From Maribacter cobaltidurans (GTDB lineage Bacteria; Bacteroidota; Bacteroidia; Flavobacteriales; Flavobacteriaceae), in NCBI RefSeq assembly GCF_002269385.1, contig NZ_CP022957.1, forward strand, positions 3,649,001 through 3,713,000: a stretch of 64,000 nt of DNA. Reading direction: 5' to 3'. This document shows, piece by piece, positions 1 to 8,510 of the stretch. Position 1 is the first letter of the stretch. The number at the start of each line of letters is the position of its first letter. The notes under the pieces are model-generated. The model made no database searches and was not told the DNA's origin. It saw only the letters and a list, made by a program, of their open reading frames with translations. The position numbers and the translations under genes are program-made.

Positions 1-408
1 GAATCCACCTTCTACGCCCTTCCAGAAGGCCAGCGCGGTATTTTTGTTGGGGGAGGGGGCTCTGTTCGACTTCCCAAACTTATCGGTGTTTCAAGAATGA
101 CGGATATGATGCTGACAGGTCGCGTGTACAAGGCGGATGAAGGCTATCAAATAGGTTTGTCCCAATACATTGAAAAAACAGGAAAAGGCATGGAAAAAGC
201 GGAGGAACTGGCGGAAAAAATTAGTGAAAACGCTCCCATGACCAATTTTGCGCTTACCAATATTCTGCCACGGATAGTGGATGGCGGTCATGATGTTGGT
301 TTGATGATGGAATCTATGGCCGGTGCCATAGCCCAAGATGCCCCGGAGGCCAAACAACGGTTGAGGGACTTTTTGGAAGGCAGGGCAAAAAAAGTAGGAG
401 AAAACTAA
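1..408 (+). CDS. Crotonase/enoyl-CoA hydratase family protein, C-terminal part
   Basis: The reading frame is open from the first base of the window to a TAA at 406-408, so only the last 135 residues are present and the start lies upstream. The visible part has a glycine-rich GGGGSVRLPKLIG segment, a MTDMMLTGR helix and a C-terminal helical trimerisation-type region ending in AKQRLRDFLEGRA, all typical of the crotonase fold. Crotonases hydrate acyl-CoA double bonds; some, such as feruloyl-CoA hydratase/lyase, also cleave the product to an aldehyde. The next genes are a DUF3237 protein (17 nt away) and a feruloyl-CoA-synthase-like ligase, which suggests that a hydroxycinnamoyl-CoA is the substrate. 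Simple hydration (beta-oxidation-like) or hydratase-lyase chemistry cannot be told apart because the active-site half is missing. Confidence 0.85.
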   Translation, partial: ESTFYALPEGQRGIFVGGGGSVRLPKLIGVSRMTDMMLTGRVYKADEGYQIGLSQYIEKTGKGMEKAEELAEKISENAPMTNFALTNILPRIVDGGHDVGLMMESMAGAIAQDAPEAKQRLRDFLEGRAKKVGEN

Positions 409-425
409 GAATTTAGCATACAAAG

Positions 426-959
426 ATGAGAACGAGAATATTGTTTTTTTGGGTGTGTTTGGTAATAGGCTTTTTTACTGAAGTAAATGCACAATCCAAA
501 ATTCCTGAACCCACTTTGGAATTCCTTTTTGAGGAAAATGTCCTTTTGGAGCCGGCCCAGGAATTGGGTGTGACCACCTATGGTAACCGACGTATCATCA
601 ATATCGTGGGAGGTACCTTTGAAGGTCCCAAATTAAAAGGAAAGATTTTAAGGGGTGGAGCCGATTGGCAAACCGTAAGGGAAGACGGTACGGCGGACCT
701 TGTAGCACAATATACCCTTCAAACCGATGATGGCGCACTGATTTATATTGTAAACAAGGGGGTAAGACATGCCTCTCCGGAAGTTTTGCAACGCATGAAA
801 AACGGTGAAGATGTGGACCCAAGTGAGTATTATATGCGCACGGCCGCCACTTTTGAAACCTCCCATGAAAAATATAAATGGCTCAATAAGATTATCGCCG
901 TAGCCAGCGGTGCCCGTTTGGCGGACGAGGTCATCATACGTTTTTATCAAGTTAACTAG
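426..959 (+). CDS. DUF3237 family protein with signal peptide
   Basis: This 177-residue protein starts with a basic residue pair and a hydrophobic stretch ending at a VNAQ-type signal peptidase site near residue 23, so it is probably exported. The mature part matches DUF3237: a GNRRIINIVGGTFEGPKLKG strand-turn region, a GADW motif and a Y(I)VNKGVRH segment followed by the FETSHEKYKWLN helix. No catalytic function is established for the family that I can name, but members recur in aromatic-acid gene clusters. It lies 17 nt after the crotonase and 4 nt before the CoA ligase, so the three are probably one transcript. The export signal is odd for a gene embedded among cytoplasmic CoA-dependent enzymes. 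Confidence 0.8.
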   Translation: MRTRILFFWVCLVIGFFTEVNAQSKIPEPTLEFLFEENVLLEPAQELGVTTYGNRRIINIVGGTFEGPKLKGKILRGGADWQTVREDGTADLVAQYTLQTDDGALIYIVNKGVRHASPEVLQRMKNGEDVDPSEYYMRTAATFETSHEKYKWLNKIIAVASGARLADEVIIRFYQVN

Positions 960-963
960 GGAT

Positions 964-2829
964 ATGTCGAAAAACACAGCGTCAGTGGAGGAAATAGCGT
1001 ATCTGGAAGTGCCGACGCTTCCAATAGACATTCAAAAAAGCGTAGATAATCAAGGGGTCATCTACTTAAAATCGAATATCCCCCTGGAACCCTGTCCGGA
1101 GACCATAACAGAACGGTTAGGGTATTGGGCAAAGCATACGCCCGATACGGTTTTTTTGGCACAGCGAGGTCCACTGGACGAATGGATAAAATTGACCTAC
1201 GCCCAAGTGTGGGAAAAGGTACAGCACCTGGCTCAGTTTTTACTGGAAAGTGACGCATCCGTAGAAAAACCTATTGCCATACTTTCAGGAAATGGTCTGG
1301 AACATGGGCTTTTGGCGCTGGCCGCCATGCATGTGGGAATTCCCTATGCACCCATCAGTCCTGCATATAGCTTAAGGTCGGATAAATATGAAAAACTGAT
1401 CCATTGTATCTCCTTATTGACACCGGGTTTGGTATTTGTTGACGATAAGTCGGTTTTTCAAAAGGCCTTGGCTGTCACTGCTCCAAATATTCCTGTGTTG
1501 ACAGTAACGAATGGTAGTACTTCCGACTATTCCTTTGAAGATGCGTTGAAGACTCCGGTAACCGAAGCGGTTCAAAATCGGAATAAACAAGTCGGTTCAA
1601 AAACCATCGCTAAAATATTGTTTACTTCTGGGTCTACGGGATTGCCCAAAGGGGTGATCAACACGCATTGCAATATGACCACCAACTGGCAACAGATTAC
1701 GCAGACCTTTCCCTTTTTTAAGGATGGAGGTTTAAAATTGATGGATTGGCTGCCCTGGAACCATACCTTTGGCGGGAACCACAATTTTGGTTTAGCCCTA
1801 TATAATGGCGGTACGCTGTATATCGATGAAGGAAATCCCACCCCAGACGGTATTCTAAAAACCGTTAAAAATCTAAAGGACTTGGCCCCAACGGTTTACT
1901 TTAACGTGCCCAAAGGCTTCGAGGAATTGATTCCATTTCTAAAAAAGGACGATGAACTGCGGGAATTGTTTTTCTCGCGCCTAAAGATGTTTTTCTATGC
2001 AGGGGCCAGTATGTCGCAACATGTTTGGAACGGATTGGAGAATCTGGCCTTGGAAACCATCGGAAAGAAAATTTTAATTGCTTCTGGATTGGGCATGACC
2101 GAGGCAAGTCCGTCCGCCATGTTCAATACCCGGTATGGAAGTACCTCAGGGGTTTTGGGGGTGCCGGTACCCGGACTAGAGGTCAAGTTGATTCCCGATG
2201 GCGATAAATTGGAAGCTCGGTTCAAGGGCAATAACCTTACTCCGGGCTATTGGAAAAATCCAAAAGCAACTTCAACTGCCTTTGATGAAGAAGGTTTCTA
2301 CAAAACAGGGGATGCCTTAAAATTTATAGACGAAGAGGATCCCAACGCCGGAATGGTGTTCGATGGACGGATTGCAGAGGACTTTAAGCTCAGTTCCGGT
2401 ACTTGGGTGAGTGTTGGCGTTTTAAGGGCCAAGTTGATTGCCCATGCCGATGGGGTTGTGCGCGATGTCGTAATCACTGGGCATGATCGTGATTATTTGG
2501 GCGCGATACTGATTCCCGATGTCAACCGCTGTAAGGAATTGATACCAAATGCGAAAACGAATGCCATGAAACTACCTGAAATGATGCAGTGTGCCGAGTT
2601 GAAGGAGTTTCTTCAAAATCTATTGGATGCCATGGCAAAAAAGGCTACCGGCAGCTCCACCAAAGTGAAACGGGCCATGTTTGCCGATTTTGAATTGAGC
2701 ATCGACAAAGGGGAAATAACCGACAAAGGATCCATCAACCAACGTTCCTTCCTAAAACACAGAAACGAGATTGTGGAAAGAATCTATGATCAAACTTTAT
2801 ACCCGGGAATACTCGAAACCAAACACTAG
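964..2829 (+). CDS. fcs: Feruloyl-CoA synthase-like acyl-CoA ligase (AMP-forming)
   Basis: A 621-residue member of the ANL (acyl-CoA synthetase) superfamily. The ATP-binding P-loop ILFTSGSTGLPKGV lies near residues 219-232, followed by the family's WLPWNHTFGG segment, an adenylate-binding SGLGMTEASP motif and the YKTGDALKF loop that ends the N-terminal domain. Length and the WLPWNHTFGGN stretch match feruloyl-CoA synthases better than short 4-coumarate ligases. It would activate ferulate, p-coumarate or caffeate with ATP and CoA in the cytoplasm. The start at 964 was chosen, not an in-frame ATG at 910, because the earlier one would overlap the preceding gene by 50 nt; from 964 the gap is 4 nt. 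It is followed after 3 nt by an aromatic-acid transporter. Substrate assignment is inference from family and context. Confidence 0.85.
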   Translation: MSKNTASVEEIAYLEVPTLPIDIQKSVDNQGVIYLKSNIPLEPCPETITERLGYWAKHTPDTVFLAQRGPLDEWIKLTYAQVWEKVQHLAQFLLESDASVEKPIAILSGNGLEHGLLALAAMHVGIPYAPISPAYSLRSDKYEKLIHCISLLTPGLVFVDDKSVFQKALAVTAPNIPVLTVTNGSTSDYSFEDALKTPVTEAVQNRNKQVGSKTIAKILFTSGSTGLPKGVINTHCNMTTNWQQITQTFPFFKDGGLKLMDWLPWNHTFGGNHNFGLALYNGGTLYIDEGNPTPDGILKTVKNLKDLAPTVYFNVPKGFEELIPFLKKDDELRELFFSRLKMFFYAGASMSQHVWNGLENLALETIGKKILIASGLGMTEASPSAMFNTRYGSTSGVLGVPVPGLEVKLIPDGDKLEARFKGNNLTPGYWKNPKATSTAFDEEGFYKTGDALKFIDEEDPNAGMVFDGRIAEDFKLSSGTWVSVGVLRAKLIAHADGVVRDVVITGHDRDYLGAILIPDVNRCKELIPNAKTNAMKLPEMMQCAELKEFLQNLLDAMAKKATGSSTKVKRAMFADFELSIDKGEITDKGSINQRSFLKHRNEIVERIYDQTLYPGILETKH

Positions 2830-2832
2830 ATT

Positions 2833-4131
2833 ATGAAGCAGAATATACAGCAGCTTATAGATTCATCATCCATGTCCAAATTGCAGTACGGTACTATTTT
2901 GGTCTGCTTCTTAATGAATATTTTGGATGGCATGGATGTCCTGGTCATTTCCTATTGTGCCCCGGCCATTGCCAAATCATGGAACGTGGGTCCGGAGGCC
3001 TTGGGTATCGTTTTTAGTGCCGGACTGGCCGGGATGACCTTGGGGGCTTTGTTTTTGGCACCTTTTGCCGACCAGATGGGACGTAAAAAAATGATTGTCC
3101 TAAGTGCCCTGCTCATGGGGACAAGTATCATGTTAACGGCTTGGACCAACGACGTCACCCAACTTATTGCCCTACGTTTTATCAGTGGTATCGGTATTGG
3201 AAGTATGCTGGCCAGTACGGCGGCACTTACGGCCGAATACACGCCGAACAAATCCCGGGATTTTTGGGTCAGTTTTGTCATATCCGGGTATCCGGTAGGG
3301 GCTGTTTTATCGGGTTTGGTGGCGGCTTCGCTAGTTCCCGCGAGTGGATGGCAGGCCATGTTTAAATTGGCGGGTCTGGCCTCCTTCGTGACCATTCCCT
3401 TAATTCTTATTTTCCTATCGGAATCCATTGATTTTTATTTCAACAAACAACCTAAAAATGGACTAGCCAAGGCGAACAAAACCATTATAAAAATGGGTTT
3501 TGAACCTATCGATGCGTATCCACAACCAGAAACCAAAAGCAGTGGTATTCCGGTGAAAAAATTGCTGAACGATGAATTCAGAATACCGACCATCCAATTG
3601 TGGATTGCGCTGTTTTTGGCTTTTGGATGTTTGTATTTTTTGACGAGTTGGATTCCAAAAATGGCGGAGACTACCGGGCTTTCCCTCTCTCTGGCCATTT
3701 ACGCGGGTACGGTATTTAATGTCGGGGCCTGGGGTGGAATTATCCTTCAAGGCTACTTTTCCTCCAAATTCGGGTTAAAGAAAACCATTGCGGTGTACCT
3801 TATTTTGACAGCGGTGCTTATGATGGTGTTTCGGTGGTTTATAGGTTCGGATTGGCTGCTCTTTGTCTTTGGCCTTTTAGGATTTACCCTGCAAGGTGGA
3901 TTTGTAGGTCTATATGCGGTAGCTGCGAGAATGTATCCCACCAACTTCAGGACAACGGGACTCGGCTGGGCCATTGGTATGGGACGTTTGGGAGGCGTAA
4001 TAGGACCTGCGGTAGGTGGAGTGTTGATCGGTATGGGTTTTATGATGGCTTCCACCTTTATGATATTTGCCGTGCCGATATTTTTGGCCGGTATTGTCAC
4101 TTTTTATCTTTCTTCCAAAAGGATATCTTGA
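2833..4131 (+). CDS. MFS transporter, aromatic acid:H+ symporter (AAHS) type
   Basis: A 432-residue inner-membrane protein with about 12 hydrophobic segments. TM1 carries the DGMDVLVISYCAPAI sequence, equivalent to the DGFD-type motif that marks the AAHS family (PcaK, VanK, BenK). The loop after TM2 has the MFS signature ADQMGRKKMI, and a second copy of the motif is weak, as is usual. It starts 3 nt after the ligase stop, which indicates tight co-transcription. The likely role is proton-driven uptake of hydroxycinnamates, vanillate or 4-hydroxybenzoate to feed the adjacent enzymes. The exact substrate is not visible from sequence. Confidence 0.85.
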   Translation: MKQNIQQLIDSSSMSKLQYGTILVCFLMNILDGMDVLVISYCAPAIAKSWNVGPEALGIVFSAGLAGMTLGALFLAPFADQMGRKKMIVLSALLMGTSIMLTAWTNDVTQLIALRFISGIGIGSMLASTAALTAEYTPNKSRDFWVSFVISGYPVGAVLSGLVAASLVPASGWQAMFKLAGLASFVTIPLILIFLSESIDFYFNKQPKNGLAKANKTIIKMGFEPIDAYPQPETKSSGIPVKKLLNDEFRIPTIQLWIALFLAFGCLYFLTSWIPKMAETTGLSLSLAIYAGTVFNVGAWGGIILQGYFSSKFGLKKTIAVYLILTAVLMMVFRWFIGSDWLLFVFGLLGFTLQGGFVGLYAVAARMYPTNFRTTGLGWAIGMGRLGGVIGPAVGGVLIGMGFMMASTFMIFAVPIFLAGIVTFYLSSKRIS

Positions 4132-4305
4132 GAGTTCATAGTTAGTAGTTAAGAGTTAAGAGTTAAAAGATTAAAGTTTAAAATGAATATTGAAGCGAAC
4201 TGTATGCCGCAAATAGTAATACGTAAGGAGTTAAAAAGGGAAAGTTCTTTGCGCAAAGCAAATTTCCAACTATAATTACTAAAAACTAAGCACTAAAAAC
4301 TATAC

Positions 4306-5178
4306 ATGATAGACATAGAAAACATAAGGGCCATAGACGTACACACGCATGCGGAGCGTTCCTGTACCCAACCCCATGATGCGTATAGGCCGGAGTTTGA
4401 TGAAGCCTTTGCCAAGTATTTTAAATCGGACGAGCGTCCCACCATTCAGGAAACGGCGGATTACTACCGGTCCCTCAATATGGCATTTGTGATGTTCTGT
4501 ATCGATTCGGAGCATGAGGTAGGAAAAAAACGGATTCCCAATGAGGAAGTCGCCGAGGGTGCCATGGCCAATCCGGATGTCATGATTGCCTTTGCCAGTA
4601 TCGACCCGCATAAAGGGCGTATGGGGGCGAGGGAGGCCAGAAACCTTATCGAAAATTATGGCGTAAAAGGATTTAAGTTTCATCCGACCGTACAAGGGTT
4701 CTACCCCTATGATAGAATGGCCTACCCTTTATATGAGGTGATTGCGGAATACAATTTGCCCATGCTGTTCCATTCCGGACATTCCGGTTATGGTTCCGGG
4801 GTGCGGGGTGGTGGCGGACTGCGTTTGGAGTATTCCAACCCCATGCATTTAGATCAGGTGGCCATCGATTTTCCCGATGCCCCGATTATTATTGCCCACC
4901 CCAGTTGGCCTTGGCAGGACGAAGCGTTATCGGTGGCCATGCACAAACCCAATGTGTATATCGATTTAAGCGGATGGTCGCCCAAATATTTTCCAAAACA
5001 ATTGGTGCAATATGCCAATACCTTGCTCAAAAAGAGAATGTTATTTGGTACGGACTTCCCACTGATTACTCCGGAACGCTGGTTGAAGGACTTTGAGGAA
5101 GCAGGATTCAAGGATGAGGTTAAACCCTTGATTTTAAAGGAAAACGCTATTGAAATGTTAGGATTAAATAAAAAGTAA
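4306..5178 (+). CDS. Amidohydrolase superfamily protein (amidohydrolase_2/ACMSD-like)
   Basis: A 290-residue TIM-barrel metal hydrolase. Metal-ligand motifs are visible: DVHTHAE (H13, H15), MLFHSGHSG, IIIAHPSW and the C-terminal MLFGTDFPLITPE aspartate. Members include decarboxylases of aromatic acids and C-C or thioester hydrolases. In actinobacterial hydroxycinnamate clusters (cou/phd type) an amidohydrolase-family protein works with a CoA ligase and a crotonase in the non-retro-aldol route, cleaving the beta-ketoacyl-CoA side chain. The same company here (crotonase, ligase, transporter) makes that role attractive but unproven; a gamma-resorcylate-type decarboxylase is the main alternative. 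It is 174 nt after the transporter, a gap with simple AGTTA-type repeats. Confidence 0.75.
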   Translation: MIDIENIRAIDVHTHAERSCTQPHDAYRPEFDEAFAKYFKSDERPTIQETADYYRSLNMAFVMFCIDSEHEVGKKRIPNEEVAEGAMANPDVMIAFASIDPHKGRMGAREARNLIENYGVKGFKFHPTVQGFYPYDRMAYPLYEVIAEYNLPMLFHSGHSGYGSGVRGGGGLRLEYSNPMHLDQVAIDFPDAPIIIAHPSWPWQDEALSVAMHKPNVYIDLSGWSPKYFPKQLVQYANTLLKKRMLFGTDFPLITPERWLKDFEEAGFKDEVKPLILKENAIEMLGLNKK

Positions 5179-5184
5179 AATTAT

Positions 5185-5310
5185 TGTCCGGTCGAGCGCA
5201 GTCGAGACCTAAAAATAAACTAGGGTAAATAAATGTCAGGTCGAGCGCAGTCGAGACCTCAAAAAAAAATAAAAATTCAATGTATGTCAGGTCGAGCGCA
5301 GTCGAGACCT
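5185..5310 (+). repeat. Three tandemly spaced 26-bp REP-like elements
   Basis: Copies at 5185-5210, 5234-5259 and 5285-5310 share GGTCGAGCGCAGTCGAGACC and are spaced 49-51 bp apart in the same orientation. The second and third are identical over 26 bp; the first has a C instead of A at its fifth base. They end 10 bp before the GIY-YIG gene. They are shortened forms of a 46-bp palindromic element found elsewhere in the window. The outer AGGTC/GACCT bases can pair. Confidence 0.9.
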
Positions 5311-5320
5311 CAAGAACAAA

Positions 5321-5635
5321 ATGAAAGCCTATTATGTCTATATTCTTGAATGCAATGATGGGATGCTGTATACCGGAGTCACCAACGATATAACACGTCG
5401 TGTTAATGAACATCAAAAAGGACTGAACAATACCTGTTTCATCTTTAAACGACGCCCGGTTAAGTTACTATGGCATGAAATGTTCAATGATATAGAGCAG
5501 GCTATTTTCTTTGAGAAGAAAATAAAAAAATGGAGTAAAGCCAAAAAACATGCCTTAGTAAATGGAGATGAAAAGATGCTTAGGATATTGGCGGAATGCA
5601 GAAATGCAAGCCATTATGATTTTAGACCTAAGTGA
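5321..5635 (+). CDS. Small GIY-YIG nuclease, bracketed by REP-like repeats
   Basis: A 104-residue single-domain GIY-YIG endonuclease of the small URI/UPF0213-like type. The YVYILECNDGMLYTGVT stretch supplies the YVY/YTG half-motifs, TRRVNEH supplies the catalytic arginine, and the glutamate in FFEKKIKKWS is at the metal-binding position, so the active site looks intact. There is no obvious extra DNA-binding domain. Three 26-bp repeats lie immediately upstream, and an inverted 46-bp copy starts on the last base of its stop codon, so gene plus repeats look like one unit. It interrupts the catabolic cluster between the amidohydrolase and the hydrolase at 5821. A role in cutting or moving the repeats is inference. 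Confidence 0.85.
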   Translation: MKAYYVYILECNDGMLYTGVTNDITRRVNEHQKGLNNTCFIFKRRPVKLLWHEMFNDIEQAIFFEKKIKKWSKAKKHALVNGDEKMLRILAECRNASHYDFRPK

Positions 5636-5752
5636 GGTCTCGCATCTCGACTGCGCTCGATGTGACAGCTCGACCGGACAAAACTCGACTGTCCTTCGAC
5701 TGCGATCAAGACAAGCTGCTCGGTGAGACATCTCGACTGCGCTCGATGTGAC
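5635..5752 (-). repeat. 46-bp REP-like element plus partial copies, inverted
   Basis: Bases 5635-5680 are a full 46-bp element in the orientation opposite to the three copies upstream of the GIY-YIG gene. Further degenerate copies follow at about 5684-5720, and a core CATCTCGACTGCGCTCGATG is at about 5729-5748. The first copy begins on the A of the GIY-YIG stop codon. Confidence 0.85.
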
Positions 5753-5820
5753 AACCCGTACTCAGGTATAGATAAAAAATAGAATTGAAGGATAAAAATG
5801 AAACTAATTAAAATATCAAA

Positions 5821-6933
5821 ATGAGAATACTTTTATTGCTTTTATTTGTTGTGGGTTCCATAACGGCCCAAACCCCCGTAAAGACCGAAACCGGCGAACT
5901 AAATGGTGCCGGATTTAAAATATTCGTTCCCGAGGACTGGAACGGAAACTTGGTGATGTATGCCCATGGCTACGCCTTTATGGGCACGCCCTTGCAAAGC
6001 GAGGATCCCAATTTTCAGGATAGAATGAGCCTGTTTCTGGGCAAAGGTTTTGCCGTGGCTGCGTCGGACTATGCCTACCAAGGTTTTGCATTGCCGCAAG
6101 GGGTGGACGATACAGAGGCCTTACGAAACTATTTTACCGAAAAATATGGGGAGCCCAAACAGACCATTATGGCGGGACACTCTATGGGTGGTGGGGTGAC
6201 CTTGGCGATGTTGGAAAATTTTGGGGAGCATTATGATGGGGGATTGGCGCTCTGTCCATTATCCAGCCGACCTTATTTACAATGCAGGAAGGAGTTCGAT
6301 ATGTATGCTACGTTCAACGGTTTGTTCCCCGGAGTGGTCACCAGCCTTACGGATATTTTTGATTTGGAAAAATCTTACGAGGCGCAGGACCCAAGAAAAA
6401 TGGTGCCGAGGGCACAGGAGATTACCAAGGCGATTATAGAAAAGGATTCGGCTTTGGGAGTGGCCTTTGCACAGCGTTTCGACCTTAAATTTCAGGACTT
6501 GCCCTTTTCCTTGTTCTTTAACGAAAATGTATTGCGGGATTTGGCCCAAAAGTCCGGTGGAAATCCTTTTGACAATACCAATACGGTCTATTCGGGGTTT
6601 CCCAATGATTGGGAAGTCAACCAAAAAGCGGAGCGTTTGGCGGCTACGGTAGATCCAGGTGTCATCTTTAGCAAGTATGATCGCACGGGCAATATCGATA
6701 CCCCTGTGGTGTTGATGCATACGATCTACGATCAGTTGATCCCACCTAATTACGGCGTCACCAATTTTGAGAATATGGTCATTGATCAAGGTAAAACCGA
6801 ATTTTTATCGGTGTATTATACCCAAGGTCAGGGACACTGTCAATTTTCACCGGAAGAGACGAAAATGGCCTTTGAAAGTTTGTTAAGTTGGGTGGAAACC
6901 GGAAAAAAACCCATCCCCGGGCCGGTAGAATAA
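5821..6933 (+). CDS. Secreted alpha/beta hydrolase (esterase-like)
   Basis: A 370-residue protein with a signal peptide ending at ITAQ near residue 17. The body is an alpha/beta hydrolase: an early MYAHGYAFMG oxyanion-hole region, the nucleophile elbow AGHSMGGG, an acid region around VVLMHTIYDQLIPP, and a late GQGHCQFSP histidine. A long helical insertion between the nucleophile and the acid would form a lid. It sits between the amidohydrolase and vanA, so release of phenolic acids from esters outside the cytoplasm is a reasonable guess, but family membership alone does not set the substrate. It is probably transcribed separately, since repeat-rich DNA lies on both sides. Confidence 0.8.
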   Translation: MRILLLLLFVVGSITAQTPVKTETGELNGAGFKIFVPEDWNGNLVMYAHGYAFMGTPLQSEDPNFQDRMSLFLGKGFAVAASDYAYQGFALPQGVDDTEALRNYFTEKYGEPKQTIMAGHSMGGGVTLAMLENFGEHYDGGLALCPLSSRPYLQCRKEFDMYATFNGLFPGVVTSLTDIFDLEKSYEAQDPRKMVPRAQEITKAIIEKDSALGVAFAQRFDLKFQDLPFSLFFNENVLRDLAQKSGGNPFDNTNTVYSGFPNDWEVNQKAERLAATVDPGVIFSKYDRTGNIDTPVVLMHTIYDQLIPPNYGVTNFENMVIDQGKTEFLSVYYTQGQGHCQFSPEETKMAFESLLSWVETGKKPIPGPVE

Positions 6934-7445
6934 AAAGCTTATTTCTAAAATTATTGAAGCTAATATAAAATTGTATGCATATCCATAACTATACCCTTAA
7001 TGGGTCTCTATGTCACATCGAACCTTTCGACTGCCCTTCGACTGCGCTCAGGACAGGCAGCTCAAGGGGACAAAAACGGGTTTTGCAATTATTTTTAGAG
7101 ATAGGTATCTTAAGATGGAATCAATAGCATTTAAATAAAAATCACATGTCAGCTCAGCAAACAGACACACACTTTAAACCGCCCTCGTAGCATTTCCGTG
7201 GCCAAACAAGGATGGATTCGGGCGAAATGGGAGTTGGAGTTTCCAAAGAGCCAAGCGGTCTGGAAACGGCGGAGCGGATACATCCTTAGTTTGGCAGGAG
7301 AGGATGCGAAGGCTAGATTTTTTTGGTTCTTTTTTCATCTATGGAAAAAAGAAGAGAAACAATATGTTTTAAAATAAAGTAGTAATTAAAAAAGTGACAC
7401 AATATCAAAAAAGTCATCGAAATATAAACGTATAAACGAAAGGAT
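6934..7445. other. 512-bp gap with a degenerate REP-like element and an unrecognised remnant
   Basis: Bases 7010-7071 hold a diverged repeat (TTCGACTGCGCTCAGGACA) of the family seen in the cluster. From about 7140 to 7377 there is GC-richer DNA with short broken frames, one of which ends in KARFFWFFF; it looks like a decayed coding remnant but no family is recognised. The last 70 bases before vanA are AT-rich and may hold its promoter, though no clear TAnnTTTG motif is visible. Confidence 0.5.
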
Positions 7446-8510
7446 ATGTCCGTAAAAACAACCTTTACCATGAATGAATCCTTTCCCATGAATGCCTGGT
7501 ACGCCACGGCATGGGATGTGGAACTGAAGCATGAACTGTTGGCACGTACCGTCTGCAATAAGAAACTGGTCCTGTACCGAAAAAAAGACGGTACCCCCGT
7601 AGTATTGGAGGATGCCTGCTGGCATCGGTTATTACCTCTCTCCAAAGGAAGTCTAAGGGACGATACCGTCGTCTGCGGCTACCACGGATTGGAATACAAC
7701 AGCGATGGCCGCTGTTCCTATATGCCCTCTCAAGAAACCATAAATCCATCCGCCTGTGTGCGCTCCTATCCCGCAGTACAGAAATATCGGTTTATCTGGG
7801 TGTGGATGGGCGACCCCGCCCTGGCCGATGAAGCCAAAATCCCGGATATGCATTGGAACGATGACCCGGAATGGGCCGGGGATGGCAAGATGATCGAGGT
7901 AAAGTGTAATTACCGATTGGTGGTCGATAACCTGATGGACCTTACCCATGAAACCTTTGTGCATGCGGGAAGTATTGGCGACCGCAATGTGGCCGAAGCG
8001 CCTTTTGATGTGCATTACGATGAACATACGGCCACGGTGACCCGATGGATGAAGGGCATTGACCCACCACCGTTTTGGAAAAGCCAGCTGAACAAGAAAA
8101 TAAAATACGACGGACGCGTAGACCGTTGGCAGGTCATTAAGTTTCAGGCACCCTGTACGGTAAATATCGATGTTGGGGTGGCCATTGCCGATACGGGAGC
8201 GCCGGAGGGCGACCGCTCACAAGGGGTGAACGGCTATGTACTAAATACGATGACCCCGTCCACCAACCAGACCTGCTATTACTTTTGGGCCTTTGTACGA
8301 AACTATAACCTGCAGGACCAGAGCAATACGATCGAGTTGCGCGAAGGGGTTTCGAGAATCTTTGCCCAGGACGAGGATATTTTGGAAGCACAGCAAGCCG
8401 CCATCAATGCGAACCCGGAACGTGAATTCTATAACCTGAACATCGATGCCGGTGCCATGTGGTCGCGCCGGATCACGGATAAGATGGTGGAAAAGGAACA
8501 AAAAGCCTAA
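7446..8510 (+). CDS. vanA: Vanillate O-demethylase oxygenase subunit (Rieske)
   Basis: A 354-residue Rieske non-haem iron oxygenase. The Rieske [2Fe-2S] ligands are C58/H60 (DACWHR) and C77/H80 (VCGYHG). The mononuclear iron site is in DNLMDLTHETFVHAG, with the usual D-xx-H-xxxx-H spacing. The FPMNAWYATAWDVEL N-terminus is typical of VanA, and the protein is the normal length. With VanB and NADH it converts vanillate to protocatechuate plus formaldehyde in the cytoplasm. An internal methionine at residue 9 (7470) is an alternative start. The stop codon overlaps the vanB start by one base, so the two are translationally coupled. It feeds the pca genes about 9 kb downstream. Confidence 0.93.
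   Translation: MSVKTTFTMNESFPMNAWYATAWDVELKHELLARTVCNKKLVLYRKKDGTPVVLEDACWHRLLPLSKGSLRDDTVVCGYHGLEYNSDGRCSYMPSQETINPSACVRSYPAVQKYRFIWVWMGDPALADEAKIPDMHWNDDPEWAGDGKMIEVKCNYRLVVDNLMDLTHETFVHAGSIGDRNVAEAPFDVHYDEHTATVTRWMKGIDPPPFWKSQLNKKIKYDGRVDRWQVIKFQAPCTVNIDVGVAIADTGAPEGDRSQGVNGYVLNTMTPSTNQTCYYFWAFVRNYNLQDQSNTIELREGVSRIFAQDEDILEAQQAAINANPEREFYNLNIDAGAMWSRRITDKMVEKEQKA

Noticed and set aside
2952..3428. 158-codon antisense frame in the MFS transporter
   Set aside because: Shadow of a membrane protein gene with conserved plus-strand motifs.
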